Source: Thalassolituus sp034111725 (GTDB taxonomy: Bacteria > Pseudomonadota > Gammaproteobacteria > Pseudomonadales > Oceanobacteraceae). Taken from it: 63,813 bases of DNA. How positions within the stretch are numbered: the stretch's first letter is position 1; each line of letters opens with the position of its first letter. Below are positions 1 to 8,334 of the stretch, piece by piece. The stretch covers positions 1 through 63,813 of the forward strand of contig NZ_JAWUWR010000011.1 of the NCBI RefSeq assembly GCF_034111725.1, given 5' to 3'. The position numbers and the translations under genes are program-made. Below the pieces are notes generated by a model that ran no database searches, was not told the DNA's origin, and was given only the letters and a program-made list of their open reading frames with translations.

Positions 1-2
1 AA

Positions 3-533
3 CTCGTCACGCCGTTTATCGGTTCAGGAAATGCCGACATATTAGGATCTCTCGACCCCATTATTTTAGCCACCGCGGTGCTAATTACCGCCACAATTAT
101 GCAAATTGCTTATACGGTGTACAAAACCGGGCATGTTGAAAAAATGCAATTAGTAACCCTCGCCCTAGTGATCGTGCTAGGTGGTTTAACTGTGGCCTTT
201 AAAAATAAAGAATTTATCCAATGGAAGCCCACCATCGTTAACTGGTTATTTGCCGCGGCATTTTTGTTCAGCCAGTTGTTTACAGAAAAATCCATTCTCG
301 AACGCATGATGGGCGGCAATATGTCGTTGCCCCCCGAATTATGGGTACGTTTGAACTATGCATGGGTGCTCTTCTTCTTGTTCAGTGGAGCCGCCAACTT
401 GTATGTAGCGGCCCATTTTTCCGAAGATACTTGGGTTAACTTTAAGTTATTCGGTTTGCTTGGCCTAACTATCCTGTTTATTGTAGGTCAATCGCTGTTT
501 TTGTACCGTTACATCAACCACGAGGACGAATAA
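3..533 (+). CDS. yciB: YciB/IspZ-family inner membrane protein (5' partial)
   Basis: Inner-membrane protein of the YciB (IspZ) family, linked in other bacteria to septation and envelope integrity. The frame is open through the window edge, so the start lies outside; 176 residues are visible and roughly 15-25 are missing, judged from the usual length near 180-200. The GTG at 78 is internal. Family landmarks are present: HVEKMQLVT, an EFIQWKPT segment, LNYAWVLFF and WVNFKLFGL. Several hydrophobic helices span most of the chain and the tail is charged. It ends 2 bases before yciI, the usual neighbour, so the two are probably co-transcribed. Confidence 0.93.
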   Translation, partial: LVTPFIGSGNADILGSLDPIILATAVLITATIMQIAYTVYKTGHVEKMQLVTLALVIVLGGLTVAFKNKEFIQWKPTIVNWLFAAAFLFSQLFTEKSILERMMGGNMSLPPELWVRLNYAWVLFFLFSGAANLYVAAHFSEDTWVNFKLFGLLGLTILFIVGQSLFLYRYINHEDE

Positions 534-535
534 GT

Positions 536-835
536 ATGTGGTATGCCATTATTAGCCAAGATGTCAGTAGTAGCTTAGAGAAGCGTCTTGCGGCTCGCCC
601 CGCACACTTATTACGTTTGCAAGAACTGACCGCAGAAGGTCGATTGCTGGTTGCGGGACCTCACCCAGCCATTGATAGCGAGAATCCTGGTGATGCAGGA
701 TTTACCGGTAGCTTGGTGATTGCAGAATTTGCCAGTTTGAACGATGCCCAAGAGTGGGCTGATGCAGATCCTTACGTAAGTGCTGGTGTATACGAACGGG
801 TAGTCGTTAAACCATTTAAGCGTGTACTTCCCTAA
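536..835 (+). CDS. yciI: YciI family protein
   Basis: Small cytoplasmic YciI-like protein of 99 residues, the normal length, with a ferredoxin-like dimeric alpha/beta barrel fold. It matches the Haemophilus/E. coli YciI pattern nearly end to end: LEKRLAARPAH with the conserved His at 24, EGRLLVAGPHPAID, PGDAGFTGS, ADPYVSAGVYE and the terminal VKPFK. The family has a proposed His-Asp active site, but its substrate is not established. The gene begins 2 bases after the yciB stop, which fits translational coupling. Confidence 0.95.
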   Translation: MWYAIISQDVSSSLEKRLAARPAHLLRLQELTAEGRLLVAGPHPAIDSENPGDAGFTGSLVIAEFASLNDAQEWADADPYVSAGVYERVVVKPFKRVLP

Positions 836-865
836 ATTTTTACAACAACAATAAAGGTATCGATT

Positions 866-1531
866 GTGAAACGTGTCGTCCTGTTATTCGCTGGCTTATT
901 GCTAGCTATCTCGGCCTCTGCCGTTGAGAAGCGCTATGTCTCCGACAAACTCTATATTCAACTGCGCTCGGGTCCTAGTCAGGAATACCGAATTCTAAAA
1001 GTGATTCAAAGTGGTGAACACTTAATCGTTATCGAAGAAAACGAAACCGAAGGTTACACCAAAGTAAAAACTGATAAAGGGGTCGAAGGCTGGGTACTAA
1101 CCCGCTTCCTTGAAAATGAGCCCATTGCGAAAGAGAAGCTGATTTTAGCCAATCGCGAACTTGAACAGTTGCGTGCAGAAAAATCCACGACGCAAAGTCA
1201 GAGTGGTGAACTACAAACCGAACTTGAAACGGTGAAGAGCGAACGTTCCACTTTGGCTCGTGACAACGCCAAATTAGAAAAAGAATTAGAGCGAATTATG
1301 AGCATCTCCGACAACGCGTTGGCGTTGGACGAAAAAACCAAAAAGCTCACACTACGCAATCAAGAACTGGAAATTCAAGTTGAAACCATGACCAATGAAA
1401 ATGCTCAGCTGCGCGACGACAGCCGCCAGACATTTTTGCTTTATGGTGGCGGCCTAGTATTTATCGGTATCTTTGCCGGACTCGTGTTACCGGGATTACG
1501 CACCAAGCGTAATAATAGTGGCTGGAGCTGA
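866..1531 (+). CDS. ygiM: SH3 domain-containing membrane protein (YgiM/TIGR04211 family)
   Basis: Predicted periplasm-facing inner-membrane protein of 221 residues. The order seen is: an N-terminal signal peptide or anchor (about 1-20), a bacterial SH3 domain at about 22-85 (KLYIQLRSGPSQEYRIL, GVEGWVLTRFL), a long charged coiled coil at about 90-180, one transmembrane helix at about 190-212 (LLYGGGLVFIGIFAGLVLPG) and a basic tail. This is the layout of E. coli YgiM and TIGR04211. The start is GTG with AAAGG eight bases upstream. The role is unknown; peptidoglycan or envelope binding is inferred from SH3b. It lies 30 bases after yciI and ends one base short of the convergent gene. Confidence 0.88.
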   Translation: MKRVVLLFAGLLLAISASAVEKRYVSDKLYIQLRSGPSQEYRILKVIQSGEHLIVIEENETEGYTKVKTDKGVEGWVLTRFLENEPIAKEKLILANRELEQLRAEKSTTQSQSGELQTELETVKSERSTLARDNAKLEKELERIMSISDNALALDEKTKKLTLRNQELEIQVETMTNENAQLRDDSRQTFLLYGGGLVFIGIFAGLVLPGLRTKRNNSGWS

Positions 1532-1532
1532 G

Positions 1533-1850
1533 TTAGCTCTGGTCAGCACCAGCGTTATCTGCGATCTGTCTTTCTGGTAGATCGCAGTGACCCAAAGACA
1601 TTTCCACCGATATCGCATCGCGCAAACGTCGTTTTAAATCGGCGGCTTCTGGAAAGCCCTCGTCCTGTCTTCGGTCCCATAAGCAAACATCGTCTACCCA
1701 CACCTGAAAGTCGCCAGAACCTCCAACTTCCATAAAAATGCCCGCTAATTGGCCATTAAATGTACTAAATAGCTCTTGCGCGTACCAACCTGCACGCAAA
1801 CCCCATTTACAGCCTTCACAAAAGCGTATTCTTACCGTAGGTTTAGACAT
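1533..1850 (-). CDS. SelT/SelW/SelH-family (Rdx) selenoprotein-like redox protein
   Basis: Cytoplasmic thioredoxin-like Rdx protein of 105 residues. The CxxC redox motif is FCEGCKW near residue 12, followed by RAGWYAQELF and a glycine-rich GGSGDFQVWVDD strand typical of the SelW-like family. Both active positions are cysteines (TGC/TGT), so no selenocysteine is needed. The substrate is unknown. Its start codon lies only 24 bases from the start of the divergent cyclophilin gene, so the two promoters must overlap or lie inside coding sequence. Confidence 0.9.
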   Translation of the reverse strand: MSKPTVRIRFCEGCKWGLRAGWYAQELFSTFNGQLAGIFMEVGGSGDFQVWVDDVCLWDRRQDEGFPEAADLKRRLRDAISVEMSLGHCDLPERQIADNAGADQS

Positions 1851-1874
1851 TCAAATTATCTCTGGAGATTAACC

Positions 1875-2459
1875 ATGCGTTTGATGATGACACTGTGCGC
1901 TCTACTGTTCAGTATTTCTAGCTTTGCAGCCGATAGCAAAGCCACCGCCCCCGACGAAGTTGTGCTGGTCGGAATGAACACTAGCGTCGGTTATATTGAA
2001 TTAGAACTGAATAAAACCAAAGCACCGATCAGCGTTGCAAACTTTTTATCCTATGTGAACTCGGGTCATTATAACGGCACTGTGTTTCACCGCGTCATCA
2101 AAGATTTCATGGTGCAAGGCGGTGGCTTTGGCCCTGACATGCGTCAAAAAGCTACTCAACCAGCCATTAAAAACGAAGCAGACAATGGTCTTAAAAATAG
2201 TCGTGGCACCATTGCGATGGCACGCACTGCATCCGTTGATAGCGCTACTAGCCAGTTTTTTATCAACGTAAAAGACAATACGTTTTTGAACAATGGCGTA
2301 CGTGATTTTGGTTATGCCGTGTTCGGTAAAGTCGTCAACGGTATGGCCGTAGTGGATGCTATGGCAAACAGCCAGACCGCCGCTCGCGATGTTCCTGTAC
2401 AACCGATTATTCTGCACGATGTGCGTATTATTGACGATGCACCAAAAGCATCAGAGTAA
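1875..2459 (+). CDS. ppiA: Periplasmic peptidyl-prolyl cis-trans isomerase (cyclophilin type)
   Basis: Cyclophilin that catalyses cis-trans isomerisation of Xaa-Pro bonds during periplasmic protein folding. I start it at the ATG at 1875 (CTGGAG upstream), which gives 194 residues and a clean signal peptide, MRLMMTLCALLFSISSFAA; an earlier in-frame ATG at 1776 would spoil the signal and overlap the divergent gene. Cyclophilin landmarks: YNGTVFHRVIKDFMVQGGGF (catalytic Arg in FHRV), GTIAMART, SATSQFFINV and FGYAVFGKVV. The length is close to E. coli PpiA (190). Its stop lies in the first copy of a 21-base tandem repeat shared with the convergent gene. Confidence 0.93.
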   Translation: MRLMMTLCALLFSISSFAADSKATAPDEVVLVGMNTSVGYIELELNKTKAPISVANFLSYVNSGHYNGTVFHRVIKDFMVQGGGFGPDMRQKATQPAIKNEADNGLKNSRGTIAMARTASVDSATSQFFINVKDNTFLNNGVRDFGYAVFGKVVNGMAVVDAMANSQTAARDVPVQPIILHDVRIIDDAPKASE

Positions 2460-2482
2460 CCACCAAAAGCATCAGAGTAACC
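2441..2482. repeat. Two perfect 21-base tandem copies at convergent gene ends
   Basis: ACCAAAAGCATCAGAGTAAC plus one C is present at 2441-2461 and again, identically, at 2462-2482, followed by a partial third start (ACCAAAGCAT). The first copy supplies the last codons and stop of the cyclophilin gene; the second supplies the stop and last codons of the convergent AEC gene. It looks like a recent slippage duplication that stretched the boundary without breaking either reading frame. Confidence 0.9.
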
Positions 2483-3347
2483 ACCAAAGCATAAGCGGTA
2501 AGGTCACGAACGATAATAAAGTCGAAGTGACCACCAGCCCGGCAATGGCTTCGGGCTGACGCTGATAGCGCACGGCAAATAGGTAATTGAATACGGCTAC
2601 GGGCATGGATGCCTGCAATAACACCACGCCCCGTACAATCCCCTCTAGCTCCAATAACCATACCACCAGCAACCCTGCCAATAAGCCTCCAGCCACTCGA
2701 CAAGCGCTGTAGAACAACGCTTTACGCCATGCTGTAATTTGTAAACGTACTAACGACACGCCAAGCGTAATCAGCATCAAAGGGATTGTCATTCCGCCAA
2801 TCAGCACGATGGGATTCTGCAACAATTCGGGTAAACGCACATCAAACCAAAGCAATAACAGCGATAACGCTATGGCATATAGAATCGGCATTTTAAACAA
2901 GCCACGCCAACCCCCTGCTTGACTCCCCCCTGCCGCTAAAATTCCCACGGGAAAGTGCGCAACCGACAGCATCATAAAGAAAGCTAAAGCCAGCGCTAGC
3001 CCTTCGTCACCAAATGCGAATAGGCAAACGGGAAGACCCATATTGCCCACGTTAGGAAAAACAAACGACGGAAAGTAAGTACGTACATCATCGCCGCAGG
3101 CTTTTGGAATGAGCCAACCTGCCAACGACATCAGCAAAGCGATTAAAATACATGCCAGAGCGGTTTGATTGAACGCAATAAGGTCTATTTCAACACCACC
3201 TAGAACCGACAGCATTAAACACGGAGCACCCACATTCAGTACCAAGCGCGAGATAAAATCGGTGTCGAAATTCGTGCCCGAACGCGCCCACAATGCACCG
3301 ATTAGAGCACATACCAGCACCGGAAATAGAACAGTTAGGATGTCCAT
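2472..3347 (-). CDS. AEC-family (auxin efflux carrier-type) permease
   Basis: Inner-membrane transporter of the auxin efflux carrier family, 291 residues with about ten hydrophobic helices in two five-helix halves. Features seen are an N-terminal DILTVLFPVLVCALIGALWAR helix, PNVGNMGLPVCLFAFGDEG (the conserved N-x-G-x-x-G-x-P crossover of helix 4) and a C-terminal half with VVLLQASMPVAVFNYLFA. Bacterial members carry organic acids such as malonate or malate; the substrate here is unknown. I prefer the ATG at 3347 (AGGG five bases upstream) to the in-frame TTG at 3365. Confidence 0.87.
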   Translation of the reverse strand: MDILTVLFPVLVCALIGALWARSGTNFDTDFISRLVLNVGAPCLMLSVLGGVEIDLIAFNQTALACILIALLMSLAGWLIPKACGDDVRTYFPSFVFPNVGNMGLPVCLFAFGDEGLALALAFFMMLSVAHFPVGILAAGGSQAGGWRGLFKMPILYAIALSLLLLWFDVRLPELLQNPIVLIGGMTIPLMLITLGVSLVRLQITAWRKALFYSACRVAGGLLAGLLVVWLLELEGIVRGVVLLQASMPVAVFNYLFAVRYQRQPEAIAGLVVTSTLLSFVTLPLMLWWLL

Positions 3348-3453
3348 CACAGCCCTAATCTCCAAAACAGGCAGCTAAACAAGCCGCGAGTGTACGTCAG
3401 CACCGACAGCACGGTAAACTACCGGCCCTATTCTCTAACTCATAGCGCCGCCA

Positions 3454-5517
3454 GTGTCAGAAAAAAACCAAATGTCTGAAATAAGCAACGTTTCTGACGC
3501 TAGCGTCAACGCAGCAAACCAAGACTTGCAATGGAGCGACGCTGGATTACCCCTGTCGACTCAATTTAACGACCCCTACTTTTCGTTAAAAAATGGGCTA
3601 GCAGAAACCGACTATGTGTTTATTCAACACAACCAATTACGTGAACGCTGGACGACGTGGCAAGGGCCATTTTGCATTGTCGAAACCGGATTTGGCACAG
3701 GGCTGAATTTTTTAGCAACATGGCGTGCTTTTCAACAAAGTAATGAACAGCGCAATGAGCAAGATCAACAAGAATCAGCAACAGAAAACGATCTTTGGCT
3801 GCACTTCACCAGTATCGAAAAATATCCGCTTAGCAAAGAACAATTAGCCCAAGCGTTGGCGCTTTGGCCTGAACTTGCAGATCTTACACAAGCATTATTA
3901 GAGCAATACCCGCACTTAACTTCAGGTTTTCACCATCTACGTTGGCCCGAGCAACGCATCAGTTTGACCTTGGTCTTTGCCGATGTTCACGACGCATTGG
4001 CACAACTCACAGGACCAGTTCACGCTTGGTATTTGGATGGATTTTCACCTGCTAAAAATCCAGAAATGTGGACAGATGAACTGTATCAACAGATGCGTCA
4101 CTTAAGCCGTAACCCACAACTGGGTGAGGAAGCGAGTGTCGCCACATTTACTGCCGCCAGCCAAGTTCGTCGAGGCCTACAAGGTGCCGGTTTTAAAGTA
4201 CGTAATCCCGAAGGCTTCGGCGGTAAACGTCATATGCTCGCGGGCATTTATCATGCGCAGAGCGGGCCGGAACAACCACCATACTTTCAACAAGAGCCAT
4301 GGCTAATAGCCCCAAACCCGAGGGGTAATCGAGAAGTCACTATTATCGGTGCCGGACTTGCGGGCTGTCACAGCGCTCGTTCGCTGGCAGAGGCCGGTTT
4401 TAAGGTTACTCTGATAGACGCCCTAGGCATTGCTCAATGCGCCTCAGGTAATCCGCAAGGTGGCTTATACGTAAAGCTGGCGGCCGATGACAAAGCCACT
4501 CATACTGACTTCTATCTTGAAGCTTACGAACTCGCTCTGCGCTCTGTTAAAGCACAATTAGGCGACGGCGATGAGCAAAATTTTGGCTGGCAATCCTGTG
4601 GGGTAATGCAGCTAGCAAGCAGCGAAAAAGAAGCCGCTCGCCAAGCGCAGTTTATCGCTATCCGCCAACCACCATCAGCTTTAATTGAGGTCCGCGATAA
4701 CGGTTTATTTTATCCGCAAGCGGGATGGGTGGCGCCCGCTCGGTTGTGCGAAGCCTTAGTGCAGCATCCCAACATTCGCTTTGAACAGGCTGAATTAACC
4801 GGTCTAACCCCTACTGATCAAAATGATGCCCTATGGCAGCTCAGCTTTGCCTCTGGCGAGCAACGCTCAGCGTCTACTGTAGTGATCGCCACTGCTTGGC
4901 AAGCGAAAGAATTACTCGCGGATGCTTATTTACCGATAAAGAATATTCGTGGCCAATTAACGTATTTAGACGCAACCTCAGCACCCGCTATGCCTCATGT
5001 ACTGTGTGCTAACAGTTATATGGCTCCGCCAGTTGCGGGGCAATTATGTTTGGGCGCTACTTATAATTTGAATGATCCCAGCACAGAACTGCGCGACAGT
5101 GATCATCAAACCAATCTTGATCATCTCAAAGAATTTGGTGATGAGTGGCAGTCGATGGCGACACATAACAAGATTGTCGGTGGACGTGTAGGGTTTCGCT
5201 GCACCACTCCCGATTATTTACCTATGGTTGGCCCACTTGCGGACACTCGTCCTTTTGCCAAAGCATTTAAGCAGTTAAGTAAAAACACCAAGCAAATACC
5301 GCAGGTCGAGGCGCCGTTAATACCCGGACTTTTCGTGAATATTGGTCATGGCTCACGCGGACTAGTATCGGCACCATTGTGCGCAGAAATACTGACAGAC
5401 GTTATAACCGGTCGCAGTTCTTGCGTCAGTCGCACGATTTTAGAAGCCGTATTGCCAGTGCGTTTTTTGGTACGTGATATCGCGCGGAGAAAAGTGCCAA
5501 GCGATTATTACGACTAG
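3454..5517 (+). CDS. mnmC: Bifunctional tRNA 5-methylaminomethyl-2-thiouridine biosynthesis protein MnmC
   Basis: Fusion enzyme for the last two steps of mnm5s2U34 in tRNAs for Lys, Glu and Gln. The C-terminal FAD domain removes the carboxymethyl group; the N-terminal SAM methyltransferase adds the methyl. It has 687 residues (E. coli 668). N-terminal marks: DPYFSLKNGLAETDYVF, ETGFGTGLNFL (SAM loop) and YLDGFSPAKNPEMWT. C-terminal marks: the FAD Rossmann loop VTIIGAGLAGCHSARSLAEAG near 293 and GRVGFRCTTPDYLPMVGPL. The start is GTG at 3454; ATG at 3472 is also possible and neither has a clear ribosome site. It is convergent with yheU. Confidence 0.97.
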   Translation: MSEKNQMSEISNVSDASVNAANQDLQWSDAGLPLSTQFNDPYFSLKNGLAETDYVFIQHNQLRERWTTWQGPFCIVETGFGTGLNFLATWRAFQQSNEQRNEQDQQESATENDLWLHFTSIEKYPLSKEQLAQALALWPELADLTQALLEQYPHLTSGFHHLRWPEQRISLTLVFADVHDALAQLTGPVHAWYLDGFSPAKNPEMWTDELYQQMRHLSRNPQLGEEASVATFTAASQVRRGLQGAGFKVRNPEGFGGKRHMLAGIYHAQSGPEQPPYFQQEPWLIAPNPRGNREVTIIGAGLAGCHSARSLAEAGFKVTLIDALGIAQCASGNPQGGLYVKLAADDKATHTDFYLEAYELALRSVKAQLGDGDEQNFGWQSCGVMQLASSEKEAARQAQFIAIRQPPSALIEVRDNGLFYPQAGWVAPARLCEALVQHPNIRFEQAELTGLTPTDQNDALWQLSFASGEQRSASTVVIATAWQAKELLADAYLPIKNIRGQLTYLDATSAPAMPHVLCANSYMAPPVAGQLCLGATYNLNDPSTELRDSDHQTNLDHLKEFGDEWQSMATHNKIVGGRVGFRCTTPDYLPMVGPLADTRPFAKAFKQLSKNTKQIPQVEAPLIPGLFVNIGHGSRGLVSAPLCAEILTDVITGRSSCVSRTILEAVLPVRFLVRDIARRKVPSDYYD

Positions 5518-5544
5518 CCTAAAAAGCGCGACTGGTGTTAAAGC

Positions 5545-5835
5545 CTATGGCTGCCAGCCAAACTGACGCAGGGTTGCGGTGAGTTGGATATGACAAGTCT
5601 GCTGCACGGGATCATAAAGCAAAGTTGCTTCACCACGGCGCAGCTGCTCAATTACTTGGGCAATTTTATCGTGCAAAGAATACTCGACATCGCCGTAATC
5701 GGTACCCTCGCGGGTAACAAAATCTTCGGCGATGGCATCAAGCGTGGCCTTATCGAGACGTTCGTAAGGAATCGCAATTACGCCTTCATCAGGCGCATCA
5801 TCAATTTGCAAAAGACGCCTCGCGTTCCCATTCAC
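5545..5835 (-). CDS. yheU: YheU family (UPF0270) protein
   Basis: Small cytoplasmic protein of the YheU/UPF0270 family, function unknown. Family core seen: IAIPYERLDKATLDAIAEDFV, TREGTDYGDVEYSLHDKI and RRGEATLLYD. E. coli YheU has 72 residues; this frame has 96 because of an N-terminal extension that starts at GTG 5835 and overlaps the upstream gene by 35 bases. The family core starts near residue 19. The extension may be real or the start may be a downstream TTG; the sequence does not decide. Confidence 0.85.
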   Translation of the reverse strand: MNGNARRLLQIDDAPDEGVIAIPYERLDKATLDAIAEDFVTREGTDYGDVEYSLHDKIAQVIEQLRRGEATLLYDPVQQTCHIQLTATLRQFGWQP

Positions 5836-6244
5836 AGCTCATACGAAGCTCAGCATCCGATGGTAAGTGGCCTTCGTCAGCTTGCCAGCTAAAGGTGTGT
5901 TTGCCCGACAATTCAGTTTCAAGATGCACTGTGGCAGACACCCAGTACATGCTTTTTAACAAGGCTTCAAACTGGCGCAACCAGTTTTCCCACTCGTACT
6001 CGACCGCACGGTAAGATGCGGCGAAATGCATTAACTGAGTTTGATAAGTGCCGCTGAAAACATCTTCACCAGGCATAGAAAACATCTCGCGCTTCAACAG
6101 CGACCAATCTTCATCAAGACCTAACGGTAGCGCCTGAATTGCGGCCCAGTTAACACGACGCTCGCGACGAGAACCAAAAGGATCAGTCGCCGGAATATGG
6201 CGTATGACTCCGTAAACAATGGATTCTTGATCAAATTGAGACAC
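5801..6244 (-). CDS. Conserved-looking protein of unknown function upstream of yheU
   Basis: Not assigned to a named family. The 147-residue soluble protein starts at GTG 6244, chosen because AGGAG lies five bases upstream and because an earlier in-frame start at 6364 would run through the phaC terminator. Visible features are an N-terminal YGVIRHIPATDPFG segment, a central tryptophan-rich helix (YEWENWLRQFEALLKSMYWV) and a LETEL strand; no signal peptide, no membrane helix. Its 3' end overlaps the yheU start, so the two are probably one translationally coupled unit. Confidence 0.75.
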   Translation of the reverse strand: MSQFDQESIVYGVIRHIPATDPFGSRRERRVNWAAIQALPLGLDEDWSLLKREMFSMPGEDVFSGTYQTQLMHFAASYRAVEYEWENWLRQFEALLKSMYWVSATVHLETELSGKHTFSWQADEGHLPSDAELRMSCEWEREASFAN

Positions 6245-6321
6245 GTATGCTCCTCTTAATGCTTTGCTTACTGGTGGCGACCCAGCACTTGTTATGGCGT
6301 TGATAATAACGGAAATCCGTC

Positions 6322-6357
6322 CAAACAAAAACGGCACCGAAGCGCCGTTTTTGTTTG
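6322..6357 (-). terminator. Rho-independent terminator after phaC (possibly bidirectional)
   Basis: A 14-base-pair perfect stem (CAAACAAAAACGGC at 6322-6335 with its complement at 6344-6357). Read on the minus strand, the tip is a C(UUCG)G tetraloop closed by a G-U pair, and the 3' arm ends in a T-rich run. It lies about 60 bases after the phaC stop and before the start of the next minus-strand gene at 6244. The symmetric A/T flanks could let it work on either strand. Confidence 0.88.
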
Positions 6358-6417
6358 TTTTCAATGATTTGGCTAATACTTACTAATTCAGCATTGGCAA
6401 AACTCACGCACTAGAGA

Positions 6418-8235
6418 TTACTTACCCAACACATCAACAATGCGTTGCTTCACATAACTACCCGGCGCATCTTCAATCGCAGCCACTGGACCTTTACCAG
6501 GAACGCGAGGTTCAACGGCTTCAGTGCCACCTTGAGTTTGAATCCACTCTTCCCAATCAACCCACCAAGAACCAGAATGACTTTCGGCTGCTTTAAACCA
6601 ATCGTCCGCTTGTTCTGGTAACACGCCAGCGTCATTAGTCCAATAACCATACTTATTGGCAGCTGGAGGATTGATAACACCGGCAATGTGCCCTGAGCCA
6701 CCAAGCACAAAGCGTGGCTTACCACCGATGACTTGCGCACCCTTGTAGGTCGCCTGCCATAACGCAATATGATCCTGAGAGGCCGACAAGAAATACGTTG
6801 GTATTTTCACTGCCGACAAATCAATCTTAACACCATCAAGTTCTAGCGCATTTTTCTCGACCAAGCGATTATTCAGATACATATTACGCAAGTAATACGA
6901 ATGCATCGTCGCTGGAAGGTTGGTGCTATCAGAGTTCCAATACAACAAATCAAATGCCGCAGGACGCTGGCCTTTCAAGTAGTTATTGATAAAGAATGAC
7001 CAAAACAGATCATTCTCACGTAACAAGTTAAAGCTAAATGCCATCTGACGACCGTCATAATAGCCCAACATATTCATTTGCTTTTCAATGCCGGCAATTG
7101 CGGTTTCATTAATTAACACGCCGATCTCACCCGGCTGACTAAAATCAATTAGGGTGGCTAAAAAGGTAGCCGACTTAATTGGTTCACGACGTTTCTTCTT
7201 GAGGTAAGCAAGAGTTGCCGATAACAAAGTACCACCTAAGCAGTACCCAATAGCATTAAATTCTTTTTCACCGGTAATGGTTTCAATAACATCTAAAGCC
7301 TCCACAGGACCTTCTAACATGTAATTATCAAAACCTTTATTGCGCAATGACGGTCCTGGGTTAACCCAAGAAATCACAAACACTGTGTGTCCTTGATCTA
7401 CCAACCATTTGATCATGGAGTTATCGGCACGTAAATCCATGATGTAATATTTGTTGATGAACGGCGGTATCACCAGCAGCGGACGTTTGAATACAGTCTT
7501 GGTCGTTGGCTCATATTGAATCAACTGCATCATGTCATTTTGGTGGATGATTTTACCGGGCGTTGTGGCGACGTTACGACCCACTTGGAACGCCGAGGTA
7601 TCTGTCATCGTTACATTCAGAGAGCCTTGTGCACTGACCTCTAAGTCTTCCATTAATTGCTCAATACCTGCGACTAGATTCGCACCACCGGTTTCCAAAG
7701 TTTTGGTAATAACATCTGGGTTAAGACCGGCGAAATTGGATGGTGCCAATGCATTCACGTATTGACGCATCAAGTATTCTACTTTTTTGCGAGAGTGGTC
7801 ACTGATACCGTCGGTATCTTTAACCATCTGCATTAGGCCATTACTCTGCAATAAGTATAATTGTTTAATGTAATCGAATAAGGGATTTTCTGACCACTGT
7901 TCACTGGCAAAACGTTTATCACCTTTTTCGGGCTCAACAACGGGACCTATGTCCTTACCCAAAAATCGCAATACTGTATGCTGATAAAGCTCCTGCTGCT
8001 TTTTCAATATTTCCATTTGATCCGCAACAATCTTACCTGGATGAGCCATCATGGCTTCTCCTAGTTCGCGGAACGCTTCGCTGAAATCGTTTAGAACACA
8101 CGCAGCAGGATCATCTGCAGTCGTTGGCTGATTTATTAATTTTTCCCAAAGCTTACTACCTTGCTCTGTTGCCTTAGCTGTCATTTCCAAAATATCACCA
8201 ACAGCTGTTTCTAACTTATCCGCTGAAACACTCAT
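6418..8235 (-). CDS. phaC: Class I poly(3-hydroxyalkanoate) synthase
   Basis: Polymerises (R)-3-hydroxyacyl-CoA into PHA at the granule surface. From the ATG at 8235 it has 605 residues, typical of class I PhaC. An in-frame GTG at 8256 adds seven residues but has a poor ribosome site. The N-terminal helical PhaC domain is followed by an alpha/beta hydrolase core with the lipase-like box GYCLGG (nucleophile Cys332), Asp488 in SASQDHIA and His516 in GGSGHIAGV. Also typical are PPFINKYYIMDL and the tryptophan-rich end. It lies downstream of the phasin gene on the same strand, behind a terminator hairpin. Confidence 0.97.
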   Translation of the reverse strand: MSVSADKLETAVGDILEMTAKATEQGSKLWEKLINQPTTADDPAACVLNDFSEAFRELGEAMMAHPGKIVADQMEILKKQQELYQHTVLRFLGKDIGPVVEPEKGDKRFASEQWSENPLFDYIKQLYLLQSNGLMQMVKDTDGISDHSRKKVEYLMRQYVNALAPSNFAGLNPDVITKTLETGGANLVAGIEQLMEDLEVSAQGSLNVTMTDTSAFQVGRNVATTPGKIIHQNDMMQLIQYEPTTKTVFKRPLLVIPPFINKYYIMDLRADNSMIKWLVDQGHTVFVISWVNPGPSLRNKGFDNYMLEGPVEALDVIETITGEKEFNAIGYCLGGTLLSATLAYLKKKRREPIKSATFLATLIDFSQPGEIGVLINETAIAGIEKQMNMLGYYDGRQMAFSFNLLRENDLFWSFFINNYLKGQRPAAFDLLYWNSDSTNLPATMHSYYLRNMYLNNRLVEKNALELDGVKIDLSAVKIPTYFLSASQDHIALWQATYKGAQVIGGKPRFVLGGSGHIAGVINPPAANKYGYWTNDAGVLPEQADDWFKAAESHSGSWWVDWEEWIQTQGGTEAVEPRVPGKGPVAAIEDAPGSYVKQRIVDVLGK

Positions 8236-8293
8236 ACGCCACCCATTTCCCTTCACCCTGAGGAAGTCTCAAGTAATTCAAAAATCGTCCATT

Positions 8294-8317
8294 AAAAAAG
8301 GCCACCCATTGGTGGCC
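8294..8317 (-). terminator. Terminator/attenuator hairpin between phasin and phaC
   Basis: Seven-base-pair stem GGCCACC (8300-8306) and GGTGGCC (8311-8317) with a four-base loop, followed on the minus strand by six Ts (8299-8294). It sits just after the phasin stop and about 60 bases before the phaC start, both on the minus strand. It should make phaP much more abundant than phaC by partial termination; the effect on levels is inferred. Confidence 0.9.
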
Positions 8318-8334
8318 TTAAAGACTAGCGCTAA

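Noticed and set aside
2356..2559. 67-codon frame with HQKHQSN repeats
   Set aside because: Produced by the 21-base tandem repeat and overlapping two real genes.
5801..6364. Long version of the gene upstream of yheU starting at 6364
   Set aside because: It would run through the phaC terminator hairpin; GTG 6244 has a good AGGAG.
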